Shown in pieces: positions 16,695 through 26,057 of a stretch of DNA of 36,781 nt (position 1 is its first letter; each line of letters opens with the position of its first letter). The position numbers were made by a program, and so were the translations under genes. A model generated the notes under the pieces. The model was not told where the DNA came from and made no database searches. It worked only from the letters and a program-made list of their open reading frames with translations. Origin of the DNA: Proteobacteria bacterium UBA4656 (GTDB taxonomy: Bacteria; Pseudomonadota; Gammaproteobacteria; Xanthomonadales; Ahniellaceae); NCBI GenBank assembly GCA_002405525.1, contig DHLY01000098.1, positions 48,122 to 84,902 of the forward strand, read 5' to 3'.

Positions 16695-17909
16695 ATGAGC
16701 ATCGAACGCGACGAGTTCCAAGGCCAGCCGGTGCGCCGCGTCATCCGCGACGGGACCGAGGTCGTGCTGCTCGGCACCGCCCACGTGTCGCGGGCCAGCG
16801 TGGACGCGGTGCGCGCGCTCGTCGACGGCGGGACCTTCGATGCGATCGGCGTCGAACTCTGCGCGCCACGCGCGGAGGCAATGCGCAATCCAGGCGCAAT
16901 CCGCGACATGGACCTTTTCCGGGTGTTGCGCGAGGGGCGGGCCGGCGTAGTCGCCGCAGGCCTCGCGCTGGGCGCTTACCAGCGGCGTCTGGCCCGTCAG
17001 TTCGGAATCGAACCCGGCGCCGAGATGAAGGCGGCGATGGACCTCGCCGCCGAGCGCGGCATGCCCTGCTGGCTGGTCGACCGCGATGTCGGCATCACCC
17101 TGCGTCGCGCGCGCGCGGAAGTCGGCTGGTGGGACCGCGCCAAGCTCAGCGCAGGTCTGGTCGTCGGCCTGCTCGACGACAGCGCGATCGACGAGGCGCA
17201 GATCGAACGCCTGAAATCCGGCGACGTGCTGGAGGGGGCCTTCACCGAGTTCGCCAGCGGCTCGCCGGCGCTGTTCGAGGCCCTGATTGCCGAGCGCGAC
17301 CGCTACATGGCCGCGCGGGTGCGCGAGGAACTGGCGCGAAATCCCGCCCGTCGCGTGCTGCTGGTGGTGGGCGCCGGCCATCTCGACGGCATGGCGCGCG
17401 CGCTGGACAGCCGGTCTGGCGACCCCGAGGGGATCCTGGCCCTGCTGTGCGCCGAGCCGCCGCCATCCTCATTCGGCAAATGGTTCGGCATCGCCCTGCT
17501 GGTCCTCGTGCTCGCGGGATTCGCCTGGGCCTTCTCGCGCGGCGTCGATGTCGGCGTCGACGCGGTGCTGACGTGGGTGCTGTTGACCGGGGCACTGGGC
17601 GCGACCGGGGCGGCGATCGCCGGTGCGCATCCGCTCTCCATCGTCGCGGCCTTCATCGCGTCTCCGCTGACGCCGCTGCATCCCGCACTGGCGTCGGGAA
17701 TGGTCAGCGGCGCGGTCGAGTTATGGACGCGCAACCCCCGGGTCGGTGACTTCGAGGCGCTGCGCGACGACCTCGACAGCCTCCGCGGCTGGTGGCGCAA
17801 TCGGGTCTCGCGCATCTTCCTGGTGTTCTTCCTGACCAGTCTCGGCACCGCGATCGGGGTCTGGGTCGCGGGCTTCAGCGTCGCCGCACAACTGCGCGCG
17901 TTGGCCTGA
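16695..17909 (+). CDS. TraB/PrgY/GumN family membrane protein
   Basis: A 404-aa protein. The N-terminal domain has the TraB-family motifs VVLLGTAHVSRAS and VGAGHLDGM with IGVELC between; the C-terminal ~150 residues contain several hydrophobic helices (GIALLVLVLAGFAWAF, VDAVLTWVLLTGALGATGAAIAG, FLVFFLTSLGTAIGVWVAG). In enterococci TraB/PrgY limits pheromone signalling. Related Tiki proteins are metalloproteases with paired His/Glu residues, so a membrane protease-like role is possible. The bacterial function is not established. It starts 28 bases after aguB with only a weak ribosome site, suggesting a shared transcript. Confidence 0.85.
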   Translation: MSIERDEFQGQPVRRVIRDGTEVVLLGTAHVSRASVDAVRALVDGGTFDAIGVELCAPRAEAMRNPGAIRDMDLFRVLREGRAGVVAAGLALGAYQRRLARQFGIEPGAEMKAAMDLAAERGMPCWLVDRDVGITLRRARAEVGWWDRAKLSAGLVVGLLDDSAIDEAQIERLKSGDVLEGAFTEFASGSPALFEALIAERDRYMAARVREELARNPARRVLLVVGAGHLDGMARALDSRSGDPEGILALLCAEPPPSSFGKWFGIALLVLVLAGFAWAFSRGVDVGVDAVLTWVLLTGALGATGAAIAGAHPLSIVAAFIASPLTPLHPALASGMVSGAVELWTRNPRVGDFEALRDDLDSLRGWWRNRVSRIFLVFFLTSLGTAIGVWVAGFSVAAQLRALA

Positions 17910-17923
17910 CCCGCGGTCAGGCC
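17903..17923. terminator. Shared hairpin holding both convergent stop codons
   Basis: GGCCTGAC (17903-17910) pairs with GTCAGGCC (17916-17923) around CCGCG. The left arm contains the TGA of the TraB gene and the right arm the reverse TCA of the RND gene. It has no T tract, so strength is uncertain. Confidence 0.6.
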
Positions 17924-20900
17924 CCTTCGCCGGCAGCGCGCGCCCACGGCGCCGAGCCGCGGACGCGGACCAGCCACTTGGCGGTCGCAGTCCGCAGGTC
18001 GTCGAGGATCGCATAGATGGTCGGCAGGAACAGCAGGCTGACGACTGTCGAGAACACCAGGCCGCCGACGATCGCCCGCGCCATCGGGTAATACGGCGGG
18101 CCGCCGCCGCCGATCTGGGTGCCGCCGAAGCACAGCGGCAGCATGCCCAGCACCGTGGTCCCCATCGTCATCAGGATCGGCCGCAAGCGCTCGCGCGCCC
18201 CCTCCACCAGCGCCTCGGTGCGGTCGAGTCCCTCGCGGCGACGGTTGTTGATGTGCTCGATCATCACGATCCCGTTGTTCACCACCACGCCCATCAGCAC
18301 CAGGATGCCGATCGAGGCCATGATGCTGAACGTGGTGCCGGTCAGGGCGAAGAACCAGAACACGCCGAGCGCGGAGAACACCACCCCGCTCATGATCGCG
18401 GCCGGGAACAGCATCGACTCGAACAGCGCGGCCATCACGATGAAGATCATCAGCAGCGCGATGAGCGTGTTGAACGCCATCTGCTGGCCGGCCTCGTCGT
18501 CGCTGTCGAAGCTCTGGCCGAAGCTCCAGCCGTAGCCAGGCGGCAGGCTGACCTCGCGCATCACCTGCTCGAAGGTCTTGCGGGCGTCCTCCAGCGTGCT
18601 GCCCGGCGCGAGGTTGGCCGCGATCGCCAGCGAGGTGCGGCGGTTCTGCCGCGAGATCTGCGACGCGCCGCGCCGGATGTCGACGTCGACCAGCGACAGC
18701 AGCGGCACCGAGGTGCCGTCGGCGCGGCGCAGGGTCAGGCCGGAGAGATTCTCGATGCCGATGGACTCCGCGCCCTCGAAGCGCACCCAGACCGGGATCT
18801 CGCCGTCGTCGGTGCGGAACTCGCGCAACGGCGACCCGCGCAGCGCGATCCCGATGTACTCCGCGACCTCGCGCGCATTGAAGCCCAGCGCCGCGGCACG
18901 CTCGCGGTTGACTGCCACCCGCACCTCGCTGGTCTCGTCGCCGATGTCGATCCTCACGTCGCGCAGCCCCTCCCGGCCGCTGAATCGGGGCAGCACGTCA
19001 ATCGCCAGGGATTCGAGGACTTCGGTGGAATCGCCCGTCAGGTAGACCTGCATCCCGTCGCCGCTCTGGCCGCCGCCCGGCGGACCGCCACCGCCCTGGA
19101 AGCGGATCTCGGCGCGCGCCAGCCTGGGCAGGTCCTTGCGCAGCGACTCGACCACCTCCTCCGAAGGAATCAGGCAGCCCCTGCCATCGGCGCCGAACCA
19201 CGACTGCACCGCCCCGAGCAGGCTGCCGCAGGTCTTTCCCTCGTCCTCGAGTTCGAGGCTGATCCCGCCGAAGCCACGCTCGCCGAAGAAGGAATAGATC
19301 TGGGTGATCTGATACCGCGCCCGGTTCTCGTCGAGAAACCGCTCGACGCGCTCGATCTCGCCCGACATCTGCTCCAGGCTGTACGCGCCACGCCACTCCA
19401 GCGACATCTCGACTTCGCGGGCGCCGCCATCAGGGAACATGTCGAACTTCATGAACTGGAAAGGCACCAGGCTCGCAAGCACGACGACGAGAATCGCCAG
19501 CAGCGACTTGCCCCGGTGCGCAAGCGACCAGCGCAGCAGCGCAGCATAACGCCGGCTCAGGGAGGGCACGAACCCGTGCTGGGCAAGCATCGCCGGCGGC
19601 GTGCGCAGACGCGCGGAGATCATCGGAATCAGACTGACCGCTACCAGCCACGAGGCCAGCAGGGCAATGGTGATGGTCACTGCCACCTGCCCGAGGTAGA
19701 TGCTGACGAAGTTGCGCTCGCCGAACAGGTTGGGGATGAAGACGATGATGCTGGTCAGCGTGCCGGCACTGATTGCCAGCTGCACGCTGCGCGTGCCCTC
19801 GAGCGCGCAGCGCAGTGGATCGTTGGGGTATCTCTCGCGGTACTGGTAGATGCTCTCCACCACCACCACCGCGTTGTCGACCAGCATGCCGATTCCCAGC
19901 AGCAGACCCATCATCGTCAGCACATTGAGCGAAAGTCCGCCGAAATACATCGCCCCCAGCGTCATGACGATGCAGATCGGGATCGCCAACGTCACCATCA
20001 GCGTGCTCGGCCAGTGACGCAGGAAGTAGTACAGGATCAGCAGCGACAGAAGCGCGCCGACCACACCGGCCTCGATCAACTCGTTGATCGAACTGGTCAC
20101 GCTCTCGGCCTGGTCGCCGAAGATCAGCACCGTGATGCCGCCGAGGTCGGGGTCCTGCTTGATCTCGTCCAGCTCCTGCGCGACCGCGCGCGACACGTCG
20201 ACCAGGTTGGCACTCGTTTCGCGGTACACGTCGATCCCGACCGCCGGCCGCCCTTCGAGACGGCGCGCGATGTCCTGGCGTTGCAGCTTGAGGTGCACTT
20301 CCGCGATGTCGCCGAGGCGCAGCCCCTTGCCGTCGAGCACCATCCCACGCAGCTCGTCGAGGTCGCGCAACTCACCGACCGGCTGAACGCGAATCCTGCG
20401 TTCGCCGTCATCGATCGAGCCGGCCGACACCGAGAAGTTCACCGCCTGCAGCTTCGCCGCGAGTTCGTTCAGGCTCAGGTTATGCGCGGCGACGCGCGAC
20501 GGGTCGATGGCGATCTCGACCTCCGGCGGCGGCGCGCCCGTGATCTCGACCCGCGCCACTCCGGGCAGCCGCTCGAGCCGGCGTTGGAACACGCGCTGGA
20601 TCAGGAAGTACTCGCCCCGCAGGTCGCGGTCCGACGCGAACCGCACGCGCATCAGCGGCTGGTCGCTCGGAGAAAAATTGAGCACGAAATACCGCTGAAA
20701 GTCGCTCGGCAGTTCGCCGCGGATCGCGTCCATCCTGTCGCGCGCCTCGGAGGCGGTGATCTGGACGTCGCGATCCCAGTCCGAAAACTGCACGAACACC
20801 GTCGCCCCATTGTCGCGACTGATCGAATTCAGGCGTTCGATGCCGGGCAGGGTGGCCAGCGCTTCCTCGGCCGGCCGCGTGATCGTGCGTTCGACCTCCT

Positions 20901-21069
20901 GTGGCGTGCTGCCGGGATACGGCAGATCGACCACGATGAAGGGCACGTTGACGTCCGGGAACTGCTCCAGTGGCAAACGGAGAGCGGCAATCAGCCCGAC
21001 CACCATGAGCGAGACGTAGAACATGACGGCCGTCACCGGTCGCTTGAGGCTCAGGTAGGCCGGGCTCAC
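17917..21069 (-). CDS. RND efflux permease, second of a tandem pair
   Basis: Inner-membrane proton-driven pump subunit of the HAE/AcrB superfamily, 1050 aa. It starts at the GTG at 21069, which overlaps the upstream pump stop by 4 bases and has GGGAGG 9 bases before it. The open frame further upstream is shadow of the first pump. Twelve membrane helices and two large periplasmic loops are expected. In helix 4 the proton-relay pair is Asp398-Asn399 (GMLVDNAVVV) instead of Asp-Asp. The position equivalent to AcrB Lys940 is Asn931 (VVVNNGIVMIEH). The VDN form is common in one HAE1 subgroup, so it is probably active. It is likely to work with the first pump, as MdtB and MdtC do. Substrate unknown. 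Confidence 0.9.
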   Translation of the reverse strand: MSPAYLSLKRPVTAVMFYVSLMVVGLIAALRLPLEQFPDVNVPFIVVDLPYPGSTPQEVERTITRPAEEALATLPGIERLNSISRDNGATVFVQFSDWDRDVQITASEARDRMDAIRGELPSDFQRYFVLNFSPSDQPLMRVRFASDRDLRGEYFLIQRVFQRRLERLPGVARVEITGAPPPEVEIAIDPSRVAAHNLSLNELAAKLQAVNFSVSAGSIDDGERRIRVQPVGELRDLDELRGMVLDGKGLRLGDIAEVHLKLQRQDIARRLEGRPAVGIDVYRETSANLVDVSRAVAQELDEIKQDPDLGGITVLIFGDQAESVTSSINELIEAGVVGALLSLLILYYFLRHWPSTLMVTLAIPICIVMTLGAMYFGGLSLNVLTMMGLLLGIGMLVDNAVVVVESIYQYRERYPNDPLRCALEGTRSVQLAISAGTLTSIIVFIPNLFGERNFVSIYLGQVAVTITIALLASWLVAVSLIPMISARLRTPPAMLAQHGFVPSLSRRYAALLRWSLAHRGKSLLAILVVVLASLVPFQFMKFDMFPDGGAREVEMSLEWRGAYSLEQMSGEIERVERFLDENRARYQITQIYSFFGERGFGGISLELEDEGKTCGSLLGAVQSWFGADGRGCLIPSEEVVESLRKDLPRLARAEIRFQGGGGPPGGGQSGDGMQVYLTGDSTEVLESLAIDVLPRFSGREGLRDVRIDIGDETSEVRVAVNRERAAALGFNAREVAEYIGIALRGSPLREFRTDDGEIPVWVRFEGAESIGIENLSGLTLRRADGTSVPLLSLVDVDIRRGASQISRQNRRTSLAIAANLAPGSTLEDARKTFEQVMREVSLPPGYGWSFGQSFDSDDEAGQQMAFNTLIALLMIFIVMAALFESMLFPAAIMSGVVFSALGVFWFFALTGTTFSIMASIGILVLMGVVVNNGIVMIEHINNRRREGLDRTEALVEGARERLRPILMTMGTTVLGMLPLCFGGTQIGGGGPPYYPMARAIVGGLVFSTVVSLLFLPTIYAILDDLRTATAKWLVRVRGSAPWARAAGEGA

Positions 21070-24000
21070 GTGACTTCGCCTCCCAGAATGCGCGCCTCGC
21101 TCGCGATGCTGGAACGGGCGCGGTAGTGCGCGTCCGGTCGACGATCGAGCAGGTCGTAGACCACCGGGATCACCACCAGCGTGAGCAGGGTCGACACGGC
21201 CAGCCCGCCGATCACGGTGATCGCCATCGGCGCCCGCACCTCGGCGCCTTCCCCGCCGAAGAAGGCGAGCGGCGCGAAGCCGAACAGCGTGGTCAGCGTA
21301 GTCATCACGATCGGCCGCAGCCGCGACTCGGCGGCGTCGCAGATCGCCTGCCGCTTGGCGACCCCGGCCTCGCGCAGCTGGTTGACCTTGTCGATCAGCA
21401 CGATCGCGTTCTTGACCACGATGCCGACCAGCAGAATCAGGCCGATGAACACCACCACCGACACCGGCGAACCCGACAGCCACAGCGCAAGGACCGCGCC
21501 CACCATCGCCAGCGGGACGGTGAGCATGATCACGAACGGATGCAGCAGCGACTCGAACTGCGAAGCCATGACCAGGTAGACGAGGAAGATCGACAGCAGC
21601 AGGGCGAAGACCAGCGACTGCCTTGACGCATCCAGTTCCTCGCTCTGGCCGGCGAAGCGCACGCGGACCTCCGTGCCGAGCGGGCTCTCGCCCACGAGGC
21701 GCTGCACGCGCCGAACCGCGCTGCCGAGGTCGACCCCGCGCAGGTTCGCCGACACCACCGTCACCCGGGTCTGGTCAGTGCGGTGGATCTCGCTGGGACC
21801 GACCGTTTCCAGGACGGAGGCCACCGCGTCCAACGTGACCGGCCGTTCACTCTGCGGGTTGACGATGATCTTGCGGATGTCGGCGATCGATGCGCGGTCC
21901 TCCTCACGCGCGCGCACCAGCACGTCGATCTTGCGGTCTCGGAACGAGTAGCGCGTGGCCACCTCGCCGCGCACCTGGCGCACCACCTGGTCGGCGATCT
22001 GCCGCGAGGTCAGCCCCAGCGCGGCGGCGCGCTCCTGGTCGAAGCGGATCTGCACCTCGGGGTACCCTTGTTGCACCGTCGACTTGACGTCGGCGAACTC
22101 GGGTTGCGCGGAGAGGAGTTCGGCGAGCCGGCGGCCCGCGCGTTCCAGGCCAGCGAGATCGCCACCGGAGAGTTCCACCTCCAGCGGGGTCGCGAAGGAG
22201 AACAGTTCCGGGCGTCCGAACTTGACCTCGACATCGGGGAATTGCGCAACACTTCGCCGCATGCGTTCGATCACGGCCGCCTCGGTCGCGCGGCTGTAGT
22301 TGCCGCCCAGCACCACGGTGAGCTGCGCGATGTTGTCGCCGGACTCGGTGGGGTTCGCGTCCAGGCGCGACCCGCTGCCGCTCACGCCATACAACGCCTG
22401 GATGTCCGGGTCCTCGGCATGCGCCTGCTGCAGCGAGCGCACGATGGCGTCGGTCTCGCGCAACTGCGCGCCTGGCGACAGTCGCGCCGTGGCTTCGAAG
22501 CGGTCCTGCGCCAGTTGCGGGATCAGGTCCGTGCCGAGCGTCGGAACCAGCGCCATGCTGGCGACGAACATCGCCGCTGCAGCCCCGAGGATCAGAGCCG
22601 GCTGCTCGAGGGCGCGCGGCAGCAGCGCGTGGTAGCGCGCCGCTCCCCAATCGTAGGGTTTGAGCACGAGCATGCCGATGCGGCGCAGACCTGCGCCAAG
22701 CGTCCGGTTGGCAAACCGGAAGGCGAGCGTCAGCAACCACACCACTGCTCCGGCAACCATGCGCAGCGCCCGCAGCGACGCCTGCGCGGCGGCCATCGCC
22801 AGCCGCCCGCTGCGCGAAGCAGGCTGCCATGCCGGGGGCGGCGGCTCGACAGGAAACGCCAGTGGCGCCCGCGCCTTGATCGCCGACAGCATGGGGATCA
22901 GGGTCAGCGACACGACCAGCGAGATCGCCAGCGCGATCGACACCGTCAACGCCTGGTCCTTGAACAGCTGGCCGGCCACGCCCTGCACGAACACCAGCGG
23001 AAAGAACACCGCGATCGTGGTCAGGGTCGACGCGACCACCGCCATGCTGACCTCGCGCGTGCCCTCGACCGCGGCCTCGATCACGCCCAGCCCGCGCTCG
23101 CGCGCCTTGGCGATGCTCTCCAGCACCACGATGGAATCGTCGACCACCATCCCGGTGGCGAGCGCGAGACCCGCCAGCGACATCACGTTGAGGCTCAGGC
23201 CCAACTGCCCCATGAAGAAGAAGGTGGCGATGATCGACACCGGCAGCGAGAGCGAGATGACGAAGGTGCTCCAGCCGTCGCGCAGAAAGAAGAAGATCAG
23301 CAGGATGGCGAACACACCACCCATCAGGGCTTCCTTTCGTACCTCGGCCAGTGCGTTTTCGATGAAGATCGAGGCGTCTTCGACCGTGCGCACCGGAATG
23401 CCGTCGATCCGATAGTCACCACGTGGGCGCTGTGCCGGCCGCGCTTCCTCGCCCGGCTTCTCCCCGGCGGCGATGCTACGCTGCTCCAGACGCTGCAGCG
23501 CCTGCCGTATCGCGGTGGCGACCGCCACGGTATTGGCATCGCCTTCCTTGTAGATCGCCATCTCGACCGCCTCGCGACCGGCAAGGCGAATGATGGCCTG
23601 GCGTTCCTTGAAGCCCTGCCGGACTTCGGCCACATCGCGCAGCCTGACCGGCACGCCGTTCTGGCTGGCGACCGGCATCTCGCGCATCTGTTCCAAGTCG
23701 GCGAACTGGTTCACCGTACGCACGAGGTAGCGCTGGGTGCCCTCCTCCAACCGGCCGCCAGAGATGTTCACGTTCTCCTGCCGCAAGCGGTCGATGACCG
23801 AACCGATCGGCAGGTTCAACTGCGCCAGCCTTGCCTCGTCGATCAGTACCTGGACCTCGTCCTCGAAGCCGCCCGACACCTTGACCGCGGCGACCCCCTC
23901 GACCGGCTCCAGCCGCTTCTTCAGTTCGTCGTCAGCGTAGCGGCGCAGGCGGGTGAGTTCGCCTTGTTCACTGTCGGCGAGTTCCGGCGGCACCGTAAGC

Positions 24001-24419
24001 ACGAGGCGCATGATCGGCTCGGTACTGGGGTTGAATCTGAGCAGCACAGGTGGCGTGGCTTCGAGCGGAAGCCGCAGAACCTCGAGCTTGTCGCGCACCT
24101 CCAGCGAAGCACGGTCCATGTCGGTGCCCCACGCGAACTCGAGCACCACGTCGCTCTGACCGGTGCGAGACACGGAGCGCAGCTTGCGCAGGTTCTTGAC
24201 CACGCCCACCGCCTCCTCCACCGGCTCGGTGAGCAGAGTTTCGATTTCGGCGGGCGCGGCGCCGACGTACTCGGTGCGTACGGTCAGCGTGGGATAACTC
24301 AGGTCCGGCAACAGATTGACCTTCAGTTCGCCCAGTGCGATCAGGCCGAAAAGCACCAGGGTGAATGTCGCCATTCCGATCGTGACGCGGCGGCGCACCG
24401 AGAAAGCGGCGAGGCTCAC
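21066..24419 (-). CDS. RND efflux permease, first of a tandem pair
   Basis: AcrB-superfamily inner-membrane pump, 1117 aa. The start MSLAAFSVRRRVTIGMATF gives the usual first helix. The proton relay is canonical: Asp427-Asp428 (GMVVDDSIVV) and Lys1003 (IVVKNAIVLID). Between helices 6 and 7 there is an unusually long insert of ~100 residues after SAIKARAPLAF, with an extra hydrophobic stretch (MVAGAVVWLLTLAFRFA), longer than in AcrB. It overlaps the adaptor stop and the second permease start by 4 bases each, so the three proteins are made in a coupled series. Confidence 0.92.
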   Translation of the reverse strand: MSLAAFSVRRRVTIGMATFTLVLFGLIALGELKVNLLPDLSYPTLTVRTEYVGAAPAEIETLLTEPVEEAVGVVKNLRKLRSVSRTGQSDVVLEFAWGTDMDRASLEVRDKLEVLRLPLEATPPVLLRFNPSTEPIMRLVLTVPPELADSEQGELTRLRRYADDELKKRLEPVEGVAAVKVSGGFEDEVQVLIDEARLAQLNLPIGSVIDRLRQENVNISGGRLEEGTQRYLVRTVNQFADLEQMREMPVASQNGVPVRLRDVAEVRQGFKERQAIIRLAGREAVEMAIYKEGDANTVAVATAIRQALQRLEQRSIAAGEKPGEEARPAQRPRGDYRIDGIPVRTVEDASIFIENALAEVRKEALMGGVFAILLIFFFLRDGWSTFVISLSLPVSIIATFFFMGQLGLSLNVMSLAGLALATGMVVDDSIVVLESIAKARERGLGVIEAAVEGTREVSMAVVASTLTTIAVFFPLVFVQGVAGQLFKDQALTVSIALAISLVVSLTLIPMLSAIKARAPLAFPVEPPPPAWQPASRSGRLAMAAAQASLRALRMVAGAVVWLLTLAFRFANRTLGAGLRRIGMLVLKPYDWGAARYHALLPRALEQPALILGAAAAMFVASMALVPTLGTDLIPQLAQDRFEATARLSPGAQLRETDAIVRSLQQAHAEDPDIQALYGVSGSGSRLDANPTESGDNIAQLTVVLGGNYSRATEAAVIERMRRSVAQFPDVEVKFGRPELFSFATPLEVELSGGDLAGLERAGRRLAELLSAQPEFADVKSTVQQGYPEVQIRFDQERAAALGLTSRQIADQVVRQVRGEVATRYSFRDRKIDVLVRAREEDRASIADIRKIIVNPQSERPVTLDAVASVLETVGPSEIHRTDQTRVTVVSANLRGVDLGSAVRRVQRLVGESPLGTEVRVRFAGQSEELDASRQSLVFALLLSIFLVYLVMASQFESLLHPFVIMLTVPLAMVGAVLALWLSGSPVSVVVFIGLILLVGIVVKNAIVLIDKVNQLREAGVAKRQAICDAAESRLRPIVMTTLTTLFGFAPLAFFGGEGAEVRAPMAITVIGGLAVSTLLTLVVIPVVYDLLDRRPDAHYRARSSIASEARILGGEVT

Positions 24420-25486
24420 CGCGAGCCCTCCAACACCTGCACCGAGGCGCCGTCGCGCAGGGTCGCCGCGCCGACCGTGACCACCGAATCGCCCTCCGCG
24501 ACCCCCTCGACCACTTCGACCATGCCACCGCTTCGCGCGCCGGTGCGCACCGGCACGCGGGTCGCCTTGCCCTCGCGCACCATGAAGACCGCGACTTCGG
24601 ACTCGCCCTCGAGCAGCGCCTCCCGCGGAACCACCAGCACGTCGGCGCGCTGCTCGTATACCACGCCGAGGCGGCCGAACATGCCGGGCTTGAGGCGCTC
24701 CGAGGGGTCGCGGAACTCACAGGTCACGCGAAACGTGCCGGTACCCGGATCCACCACCGGGCTGACCCGCGCCACCACGCCCTCGAAGGCCGCGTCCGGC
24801 ACCGCGTCGACCGCCATCGTGACCGTGAGGCCCGCCCGCATCGTGCGCAGTTCGCGCTCGGGCACGTTCAGGACCGCCTGCAGCGGATCGAAGTCGGAAA
24901 TGCGGAACAGCGGCGCTTGCGCCTGGATGAAATTGCCCTCCTTGACGAGTCGCTGGCTGACCACGCCGTCGATTGGCGCGGTGATGCGGGTGTAGCTCAA
25001 TTCCAGCTTGGCCAGCTCCCACGCCGCGCGTTGGGTCTCCAGGCTGAAGCGGATGCGGTCATGGGCCTCCGAACTGACCAGCTTGGCCCCGAACAGCTCC
25101 TCCGACCGGCGGAACTCGTTCTCCAGTCGCCGCAAGTCCGCCTCGGCGCGTGCGACTTCCAACCGTGGTCGTTCGGGGTCGAGCTGCGCGAGGGCCTGAC
25201 CCTCGCGCACGCGGTCCCCCTCCTCGACCAGCAGTTGCAGCAGGACGCCACTGGTCTTGGCCACCACCTGCGCCTCACGCTCGGCCTCCAGCGAGGCGGT
25301 TCCGGCGTAACTGGACAGCAGCGGCTGGCGCGATGCCCGCACAACCTCGACCGGAGTGCTCACCTCCGCGGGGCTTTCGGCGGCATCCTTGCGATCCCCT
25401 GTGCTGCTGCGCTCGCCGCAGGCACTGAGCAAGAGGCAGGCGAGGACGGCTGCGCGCCAGGTGGGACTGGACAGGATCTGGGACAT
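24416..25486 (-). CDS. RND efflux periplasmic adaptor lipoprotein
   Basis: Membrane-fusion protein that bridges RND pumps to an outer-membrane channel. The start at 25486 gives MSQILSSPTWRAAVLACLLL followed by a lipobox with Cys23 (LSAC), so it is lipid-anchored in the periplasm. A biotinyl-lipoyl half motif (VVAKTSGVLLQLLVEEGDRV), an alpha-helical hairpin (ARAEADLRRLENEFRRSEELF), the second half (ITAPIDGVVSQRLVKEGNFI) and a beta barrel follow in the usual order. Length is 356 aa, typical. It is the first gene of the operon. No TolC-like channel is encoded in the window, so one from elsewhere must be used. Confidence 0.93.
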   Translation of the reverse strand: MSQILSSPTWRAAVLACLLLSACGERSSTGDRKDAAESPAEVSTPVEVVRASRQPLLSSYAGTASLEAEREAQVVAKTSGVLLQLLVEEGDRVREGQALAQLDPERPRLEVARAEADLRRLENEFRRSEELFGAKLVSSEAHDRIRFSLETQRAAWELAKLELSYTRITAPIDGVVSQRLVKEGNFIQAQAPLFRISDFDPLQAVLNVPERELRTMRAGLTVTMAVDAVPDAAFEGVVARVSPVVDPGTGTFRVTCEFRDPSERLKPGMFGRLGVVYEQRADVLVVPREALLEGESEVAVFMVREGKATRVPVRTGARSGGMVEVVEGVAEGDSVVTVGAATLRDGASVQVLEGSR

Positions 25487-25622
25487 GGTCGCTTCGGGCA
25501 AGGAGATGGACAGGAGCGGATTGCGTCGGCGCATCGGCGGACGACGCTGGATCGTAGCGGGCCGACCGCGACGGCCGCGTGTCCCGCAAGTCACGGGCGA
25601 CCGGTTGTTGATGCGCCGGTTC

Positions 25623-25651
25623 TGGTCACGCGGGCGACGGCTGGCTACAAT
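25623..25651 (+). promoter_or_regulatory. Promoter of the cytochrome c pair
   Basis: TGGTCA (25623-25628) and TACAAT (25646-25651) are spaced by 17 bases, ~57 bp before the first cytochrome start. Confidence 0.5.
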
Positions 25652-25707
25652 CGCGAGCTTGAACATGCCCGCAGCGCAGAGGCGCTGTGCCAACCGGACC
25701 AGAACCC

Positions 25708-26046
25708 ATGCCGTCAGCCCTGCCAGCCCGCATGCTCGCCGTCGCCCTGAGCCTCGCCGCCGGGAGCACGGCCGCCGTCGAGGGCAGCGCCGGGGACGGG
25801 CGCGTCAAGGCCTACACCTGCGCCGGATGCCACGGCATCGACGGTTACCGCAACGCCTATCCGAGCTATCGTGTGCCCAAGATCTACGGACAGCACCGGG
25901 AATATCTCGTGGCGGCGCTGATCGCTTACCGGGATGGCGAGCGCAGCCACCCGACGATGCGCGCCCAGGGCGAAAGCCTGACCGAACAGGACATCGCCGA
26001 TCTCGCCGAATTCCTCGCCGCCCCCCCGGCCGCTGCAACCCCGTGA
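25708..26046 (+). CDS. Monohaem cytochrome c, class I
   Basis: A 112-aa periplasmic electron carrier. A signal peptide (ARMLAVALSLAAGSTAAV) precedes a haem-binding CAGCH (Cys38, Cys41, His42) and a likely axial Met84 (HPTMRAQG). The segment YLVAALIAYRDGERSHPTM is typical of cytochrome c4/c553-like domains. The ATG at 25708 is preferred over the in-frame GTG at 25687. The second cytochrome starts 11 bases after the stop. Together the two resemble a dihaem cytochrome c4 split into two proteins. The partner oxidase or reductase is not in the window. Confidence 0.88.
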   Translation: MPSALPARMLAVALSLAAGSTAAVEGSAGDGRVKAYTCAGCHGIDGYRNAYPSYRVPKIYGQHREYLVAALIAYRDGERSHPTMRAQGESLTEQDIADLAEFLAAPPAAATP

Positions 26047-26057
26047 GGAACGACACC

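Noticed and set aside
18253..24995. Two ~1000-codon plus-strand frames opposite the efflux operon
   Set aside because: They mirror the RND genes, show Arg/Gln/His-rich low-complexity translation and lack any recognisable domain.
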